Positions 1 to 9,000 of a stretch of DNA of 29,339 nucleotides are shown one piece after another. The position numbers were made by a program, and so were the translations under genes. Location: positions 1 to 29,339 of the forward strand of contig CAADYP010000004.1 in assembly GCA_900753315.1 (NCBI GenBank), given 5' to 3'. The DNA comes from Clostridia bacterium (GTDB lineage Bacteria; Bacillota; Clostridia; Christensenellales; UBA1242). How positions within the stretch are numbered: position 1 is the stretch's first letter; every line of letters starts with the position of its first letter. Below the pieces are notes generated by a model, which worked only from the letters and a program-made list of their open reading frames with translations, did not search any database and was not told the origin of the DNA.

Positions 1-3000
1 GATTGTATGGAGCAAGTGCAGAAGCAGTTACAGTAAAACAAAACTACAACACAACATATACATTGTTGACACCAACACGCACAGGTTACACATTCACAGG
101 CTGGACAAAGAGTGAAGGTTTCAAGGGAATTTTGGATGGAACAACATATACATTCAAAGCTGGAAATGACACATTGACAGCAGAATGGAAAGCTAATAGA
201 TATGCTTTGAACCTCAACTTGAATGATGTTACATTTACAAACGGAACAACACTTGCAAGCACAACAGTTGTTACAAATGAAGGAAATGCGTTGGAAGTTG
301 TAAACGGAGTAATCACATTATATGCTACATATGATAGCGATTACACAACATTGTTTACATCAGTAGATGGAACAGATTATGTTAGATTTGCAGATTTGAC
401 AGCAGAAAAACTTGTAAGAGATGGCTATACATTTGCTAAATTTGCATCAACAACAGAAGGTGCTGATGAAATCACAAGTGACAACAAGTGCATAACAACA
501 CTCGCTACAACAATTTATGCAATTTGGACAGCTGACAAGTTTGTATTGACAGTTGAAAAGAACTTGCCTGAATTGGATGTTATAGTTGTCGGTGCTGAAG
601 CTGTTGAAGGTGAAAATAACAAATACACAGTTGTATTTGACACAACAATCAAATTGACAGCAACAGTTTATGCCGGATATCACTTCGGTGATTGGTCAGT
701 TGGTGGAGCAAGCGTATCAACAGAAATGAGTGCTGATTATACTTATACAACAAATGGCGATGTAACAATTTTGGCAACAGTAGTTGCAAATGAATATACA
801 ATCACTTATAATCCAAACGGTGGTGAAGGAACTATCGGTTCAGTTAAAGCAACTTATGCAGAAGATGTTGTTTTGAGCGATGGAACTGGATTCAGCAAGA
901 TTGGTTATACATTGGTTGGATGGAGACTTGACAAGGCTGTTTATAAAGTCGGAGCTACAGTAAGAAGCTTGACAGACGAAGAAAACGGCACAGTTGAGTT
1001 GTTTGCAGAATGGAAAGCAAACGAATATACAGTTAAGTTTGATACAAACAAAGGTTCTGCAGTGGAAGATTTGACAGCAACTTATGATGTTGCAGTTGAA
1101 ATCACTGGAGAAACAACAAGAGCAGGTTATGACTTCGCTGGTTGGTCAACAACAAATGGTGACAAAGCTGATGCAGAAGAAATAACGAGCCTTGGCGAAT
1201 ATAAAGATATCACTGCTTACCTTATCGGAGAAGGAAAGAATGCTGGTATTTACTTCATGGCTGACAAGTATTATGCATTCAATTTGACAGCACAAAAAGA
1301 AGATGTAACAATCTATGCTATTTGGGTTGTTGGCGCAGCTAAATATAAAGTTGAATACTACTTGGAAGGACTTGATGGACAATATTATTTGGATACAGAA
1401 CTTGTTGAAGAAGGTTTGTCACTTGCCGCTACTTACACAAGAATGATAAGCAGTGTTACAGGAACAGCAGTTGAAATTGAACAAGTTACATACACAGGAT
1501 TTACTGTTGATTTGGACAATGAAAACACAATCCTCTCTGGTGCAGTAAATGGAGATTCTTCACTTGTTCTTAAACTTTACTACACAAGAAACGAATACAC
1601 AGTTGAATTTACAACACCTGACAAGGGAGTTAAGTCAGTATCTGGAAACGGAACTTATAAATTTAACAGAGATGTTAATATTGCGGTAGAACCAAGCGCT
1701 GGATATAGATTTGACAACATGACATGTGGTGAATTGGTAGTTAAAGAAACAGCATACTCATTCAAGATTGCTCAAAACATGACATTTGTAGTAAATGTTA
1801 CTGCTCTTAAATTTAAGTATAATGTAAGATTTAACTTTGAAACACTTGATGGAACAGGTTATGAAACAAAAGAAAGTACACCTGACGAAATCTTGACAGC
1901 GACAGTTGACACAGTAGTAACTTATGATATGGTTAAAAATGTTTTGGCAGAAGTTGCTGGATTTACATTCAAGAACATCGATACAGATGTTGAGAATGTT
2001 ACAGTTAAACCTGTTGACAACGAAACAATCGTAAATGTTTACTATTCAAGAGACACATATACATTGACACTTCAATTAACAAAGGGTGTTGAAAGTCTCA
2101 GTGCTGAAGCAGACGGATATTATGTAACAGAAATTGTTGATGATGTTCCTGCAAACAGCAAACAATATACAGTAAGATTTGAAGCAAAAGTAAAACTTTT
2201 TGTATCAATTAGTTCTGGTTATGAATTTAACGGTTGGTCATCTGATAAAGTTGTTAAACAAACAGATGAAACATATGCAGTTGAATCAATGCCAGCACAA
2301 AACTTGACAGTTTATGCTCAAGCAAACACAGTTAAGGTTAACTTCACAGTAAGATACTACCTTGAAAAGATGAACAGCACTGGTGGCACAGACCTTGAAA
2401 ATGATTATGAAGTAAGACTTGATTTGGACGAAACAAAACAAGGATTTACTGACAGCGAAATTGAAGATGTTGATGGTTTGAACCTTAGAAAAATCACAGG
2501 ATTTACTTACTCAACATTTACAAATGGAACAATCATTTTGGGTGACGGCAACACAGTATTGAATGTTTACTATTTGAGAGATACAATCGACATCAACATT
2601 TCTATGACAGAAGGTGTTGCAAAAGTTGGAGTATCTGTAAACGATGAAAGCGGTTATACAATCAGCGAAGAATTTACAGCAGCTGGCAAAGTTACTGTTA
2701 AGTTTGGAGCAAGAGTAATCTTTACTTATGAACTTGCAAATGCAGGATATAAGTGGATTGGATTTACTGGTGGAGTTAAAACAGACACAACTGGCGAAAA
2801 CACAACATACTATGTTGACGCTGAAACAGTTGACTTTGACATTGTTGCTACAGCAGAAAACAACAAATACACAATCACATTCTACGGAAACGGTGGTGAA
2901 GCTGGTGAAGAAGAAAATGTTGTGACAGAGTTAACACAAGAAGCAACTTACAACAGAAACATCACTCTTACAAAGAACACATTTGCTAGAGTTGGTTACA

Positions 3001-6000
3001 TCTATAGCGGTTGGACAACAACACCAGAAGGAACAGAAGCCGAATATAAAGATAACGCAACATTCAACTATTTGCTTATTGGCGACCTTAAACTTTATGC
3101 AATTTGGACACCAATCACATACAACATTGAATATAATTCAAATGGCGGAAACGGAACAATGACAGGACATACTGATGTTGTTTATGACACAAAGGTTGTC
3201 TTGAATGAAAACGAATTTGACAGAACTGGATTTACATTCATTGGTTGGTCATTAGATGAAAACGCAACAGAATTTGTTAATGTTGAAAATGATACAACAA
3301 GTGGTATCTACTTCAACGGAACAGAATACTCTGCATTCAACTTGACTGATACAAACACAACAGTTGTTGTATATGCAATCTGGTCAGAAAACGGATATAC
3401 TTTGAAATACAATTCAAATTATAGTTCTGTTGTTAAAGATGCAGAAAACGACATTTCAGATGACGAAAACTACAAATATACAGCAGAAGTTACAATCAAA
3501 AACGCAAGCACATTGAAGTTTGCAGTTGTTGGATATAACTTTGTTGGCTGGACATTGAATGCTGACGGAACTGGCTCAATGCTTCGTGCAAACGATGTTG
3601 TTGACAGAATGACAGCAGTCGATGGAGAAGAAATTGTATTGTTTGCAGTTTGGTCACCAATCACATACACAATCACATTCAATGCAAACACAGGAAATGG
3701 TGAAATGACAGACATTACAGCAACTTACGACCAAGAAGTTGTATTGCCTGAAAACACATTCACAAAGACTGGTTACACATTTGGTGGTTGGACATATGTT
3801 GATGACAATGATCTTGAAATTTCAGTAGCAGACAAGACAACAATCAAAAACTTGACAGCAAAAGACGGACATACAGTAGAACTTAAAGCAGTATGGAATG
3901 TAATTACATACACAATCACATACAAGGCAAATGAAGGAACATTTGATGAAAGCTTGACATTGAACGAACAAGGTGATTATGAATTCGCATTCACAATCAA
4001 CGACCAAATCACTTTGATTGGAAGTGACAAGTTGACAAAGACTGGCTACTCACTTGTAGGTTATGCTTTGAGCGAACAAGAAGGCAACTGGGCAGACAAG
4101 TTTGTTGGAGATATCACACTCAACACATTGAGAGATACTTTGACACTTGACGCTGGAATTTACGGAAATGTTACACTCACAGCAAAATGGGTTGTAAACA
4201 AATATACTCTTACAATCAACTATCAATATGAAAACTCTGATGTTGCTGCTCCAACAGTTACAAACGAAGTTGAATATATGGCTGATTACTCTGTTGAATC
4301 TCCATCAATCGTAGGATACACACCTTCTAGCGATGTTGTTTCTGGAAAGATGGACAGTGTCAATGGAAAGACTATATTGGTTATCTACACTGCAAACACT
4401 TATAAAGTTACATTAGACCTCAATGACAGCGAAGGCTCTTCAAGAGCAAATGCTGATTACAGTGAAGTTACAGTAACATACGATAAGACTTACAATGATG
4501 CTACAAACGAAGTTACAGAAGACAAGGGTCTTCCTACACCAACTCGCCTTGGATACACATTCGCTGGCTGGTATATGGAAGAAACATTTGTAACTCTTGT
4601 TTCTGGAACAGATACAGTTAAGATTGTTGAAAACACAACATTCTATGCAAGATGGACAGCAAAAGAAGATACCAAGTTTGTTGTTACATTCAAGTTTGAG
4701 TCTCTTGACGGAACAGCATATGTTCCAGATGCAGGCTTGCATGAAGATGTAAACGGAACAGGTGCAACTGATGCTGAAATCACTGAAGAAATGGTTCTTG
4801 CATTGTTGGGTGAAACATATCCTACAATCGCTGGATACGTATTCAAAAATGTAGAACTTACAACAATCAAAGCTGACGGCACATCTGTTGTAGTTGTAAA
4901 CTATAACAGAGCATACTTCGATTTGACTTTGACAAAGGGTTCTGGCGTAGGAACATTTGAAGCAACTACAAAAGAAACAGCAGAAGATGACTTCTATATC
5001 AAAGCAAACGGCGAAGGAAAATACCTTGTAAGATTTGGAGCAACAGTTGTTCTTACACTTGGTGAAATGGCAGACGAAGGATATGAATTTGTAGGCTATG
5101 CAAGTGAAAAAGTTACACCTGTAGAAAACAAATTTATAATGGTAGCAGAAGCAGTTTCAGTTCATGCTGAAACAAAGGCAAAGACATTTACTATCACATT
5201 CTACGGAAACGGTGGAACAACAGCCGATAACAAAACAACCTATACACAATCTGGCGAAGATGTTGTTTATAAAGCAATCGTAAGACTTGCTGCAAACACA
5301 TTTGCAAAAGAAGGTTACAGATTCTTTGGTTGGGCTGATAGTGAAGAAAAGGCAAATGCTATCCAACGTGATTATGCTAATGAAGCAAACTTCACATTGA
5401 ATAGTTATGTTGCAAACGTTGACCTCTACGCTGTATGGCGTCCAGAAGGCTATGATTTGACTCTCACTGGTGATGCTGGTATTGATGTAAGCAAAGTTAC
5501 AGTTGTTGTCAATGGAACAAAGATTGAAAACGAAGAAAAGATGCTTGTTTACTACAACGACACAGTAAGAATCTACTACACATTCACAGAAAACGAAGTT
5601 GTTACAAATGCAGTTAATGGCGGATATGCATTTGCTGGATATACAGTAAATGGTGTTGAAGCTGAAACAGTGACAACATACTGCGAATTTGTATTGCACG
5701 GAAACACAAATGTTGAATTGAAATCTACACCAAGAGATGACACAAGATTCAAAGTTGTTTACGAAATCAAAGACCTCGAAGGCGACACATACACAACGGT
5801 AGAAGAAAAACTTGTTGAAAACGGAACAACTGACAAAGTCGTAACTCTTGAATACTTGACAAACTTGAACTTGATTAAGACATTTGAAGGATATACATAT
5901 GCTTCATATGCTGACCAAGATAATAATGAAACAGTAGCCATTAGATACGGCAATGACACAGCAGAAGGTTTCGCAACAACAATCCATATCAAGTATGCTA

Positions 6001-9000
6001 GATATCACTACTCACTTGTTATGAACAGCACTGATGGAGTTCAATCATTTGAACCACAAGAAAAGATTAAAGATACAATCACAATCTTTGGTGATGGATA
6101 CCGTGTAATTTACGGAACACCATTCAACATCAGTTTGGTAATGCATAAAGGTTATACATTCAGAGACTTCACAGTAGTTGCTCACTTTGCACTCCAAGGT
6201 TCAGTAAGTCTTGGTGAAGGCACAGAGTGGACACTTGAAGCAAAAGATGATGGATACTATTATGGCAACAAGAAAGTTCTTGGACTTACACTTGACGCTG
6301 AAACAGGACTCTATGTTGTAGAAGCAATGCCAGCATATGACATTACAATCACAACAAACACTTTGGCTAACTCATATAAAGTTATCTATCATAGAAACAG
6401 AAATGCGGAAGATGAAACAAAACATGAAGAAACTTATGAATTTAACACAGACTTCTCTATTAGAAACATCAACACACTCGCATGGAACAAACCTGGATAT
6501 GTATTCTTGGGTTGGGCTAACTCACTTGAAAATGCAGAACTTGGAAACCTTGCTTATACATTTGCAGATGACAAAGACCTTGTCGCAGGAAAATATTTGA
6601 CAGATGAAAACATCGAACTTTGGGCTGTATGGGAAGCTGGCGACAGCGAATACACAACCGAATACTACTTTGAAAACCTTGATGGAACATTCTCAATTGA
6701 TGCTGACAGAACTAAAGTTAAGTCTGCAAAGACTGACACGACTGCCACATACGAAAATGTTGAAGTTAAGGGATATGAACTTGATGCTGAAAATGCAAAC
6801 AACATTTTGAGCGGAAATGTTGAACCTGACAAGGGATTGACATTGAAAGTTTACTACAAGAGAATTTGGTATACATTGAAGTTGTATATCGACACAGGAA
6901 TCAAATCAGCCTCTGCAACAAGCGATTACATCAGAGATGCACAATTCAATGACGCTACATCAACATATACAGCAGAAGTTAAGTTTGGTGCAACAGTCAC
7001 AATTAAGAAAGAAGTTAAAGATGGTTATGATTTTGTTAAATTTGAAGAAACAACTTTGACAAACACAAGCATCACAGACGGAATTCTTACAATGCCTATT
7101 GATGACATTACAATCAAACTTATCACAAGCGCAAAGACATACAAGATTACTTTTGTTGGAAATGGCGGAAGCTATGTTGAAGATGAACAAGAAATCACAT
7201 CTTATACACAAGATTATGTTTACTTGACATCTGCCGCACTTACTACAAACAAATTTAAGAGAGCAGGATATATCTTCCTTGGCTGGAACATTAATGGCTC
7301 TGACGCAATCACAGAAGATAATGCAATCTTCACATACAATGTAACAAAAGACATTGAAGCCGTTGCTAAATGGCAAGCGGAAGCAAACACAAAGTATACT
7401 GCAAACTTCTATACACAAAAGATTGATGGAACATATCAACTTCTTAAATCTGTTGAATTGACTGGCGAAACAGACACTGAAATCACAGACGAGATGGTTC
7501 AAGCAGCGTTTGAATTGCTTGATAATGTAGATGGTAAAGTTATAGAACATGCTGGATACATCTTCAAAGGTATTAGAGAAGCTGAAAAGACAATTCACGG
7601 AGATGGAAGCACAATTATTTCAGTAGATTATGACTTGGCAAAATTTGATGCGACATTTGATATTTCTCAAAAAACAGAAGATGGAAGCAGCGAAGATTTG
7701 GCAGGAGTTGAAAGTGTTGAATTTGTTTATGCTTCAACAAACGGAGATGTTAAAGCTACTGTTAAAAACAAAGATGTTAAAGCAGTTGAATACACATCAA
7801 CAATGAAGATTAAAGTTACAGCACTTGCTGGATATAAGTTTGAAAAGATTGTTATCACAGGAACACAACTCTTTAGAGAATTTACAGCAGATGATGCTGA
7901 CGAAGAAGGTTATATCACATACAATATGCCTGCATACGCAATCACAATCAAAGTTGTGGTAGAACCAAATACATTTGCAATTACATATCATAAGAACTTC
8001 AAAGAAGACACTTCTATTTCAACTCAAATGGTTAAGTATCTTGAAAAGAATGTTGTTCTCAATGGTGCGTTTACAGAAAAAGGTTACACATTGCTTGGAT
8101 GGGCAACTGAAAGTACAAGCACAACAGTTGTTTATGCAGTAAATGCAACAATCGAAACATTCACAGAAACTAAAAACATTGATTTGTATGCAGTATGGAA
8201 AGCAAATACTTACAATGTTAAGTATAATGCAAACACTGCAGAAGGAAAGATTGAAGATACAATTGCAACTTATGATGAAATTACAGAAATTGCAGATGCA
8301 AGTGCATTTACAAAGACTGGATACAAGTTCAACATTTGGACAACAGATGTATCAAAGACAGATGTTGTTGTCACTGTTGGCAGTAAGGCAGATATCACAG
8401 CAGCAGGTATCTACTATGCAACAGCAGAAGACAAGTATTATGTATATAATGTTGTTGATGGAACAGAAAACAATGATGTAATCACATTGTATGCAACATG
8501 GACACCAATCACATACACAATCAAACTTGCTTATGCTGAAGACAGCGAAGTAACTCAAGCCGCCGGAACTTATACATATGACAAAGCAGGGACATTGCCA
8601 TCATTCAACTCAACTGCTTGGACAAATGAAGGCTATGAATTCTCTGGTTGGTATTATTATAATGAAGATGGCGAAAGAGAACTTGTAAATTGCACAGCAA
8701 GCGAAACACCTGAAATCTTGAACTTGACTGCAACTGATGGCAAAGAAATCACATTCTATGCTGTTTGGGGCAAAGGAACAACAACATTCACAATAAGAAT
8801 CTTGTTTGAAACACTCGATGGAAACTTCAGCGAACTAGAAAGCCAAAACCCAAATGAACCAAATTATGTAGACGTGAGAGATTGTGCAATTGAAACCGAT
8901 ACAGAAATCACAAACGAATATGCATTCAACGAATACATTGCAGGTACTGATTATGAAAATTATATTGGATTTGTAATTGATCCAACATACAAAGAAACAG

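Noticed and set aside
3..5. TTG as the start codon of the giant protein
   Set aside because: It falls in the middle of a repeat unit with no ribosome binding site or signal peptide after it; the gene simply enters from outside the window.
2865..4190. The regular repeats as a possible CRISPR array
   Set aside because: The repeats are at protein level, diverge in DNA, are 240-290 bases long and keep one open frame.
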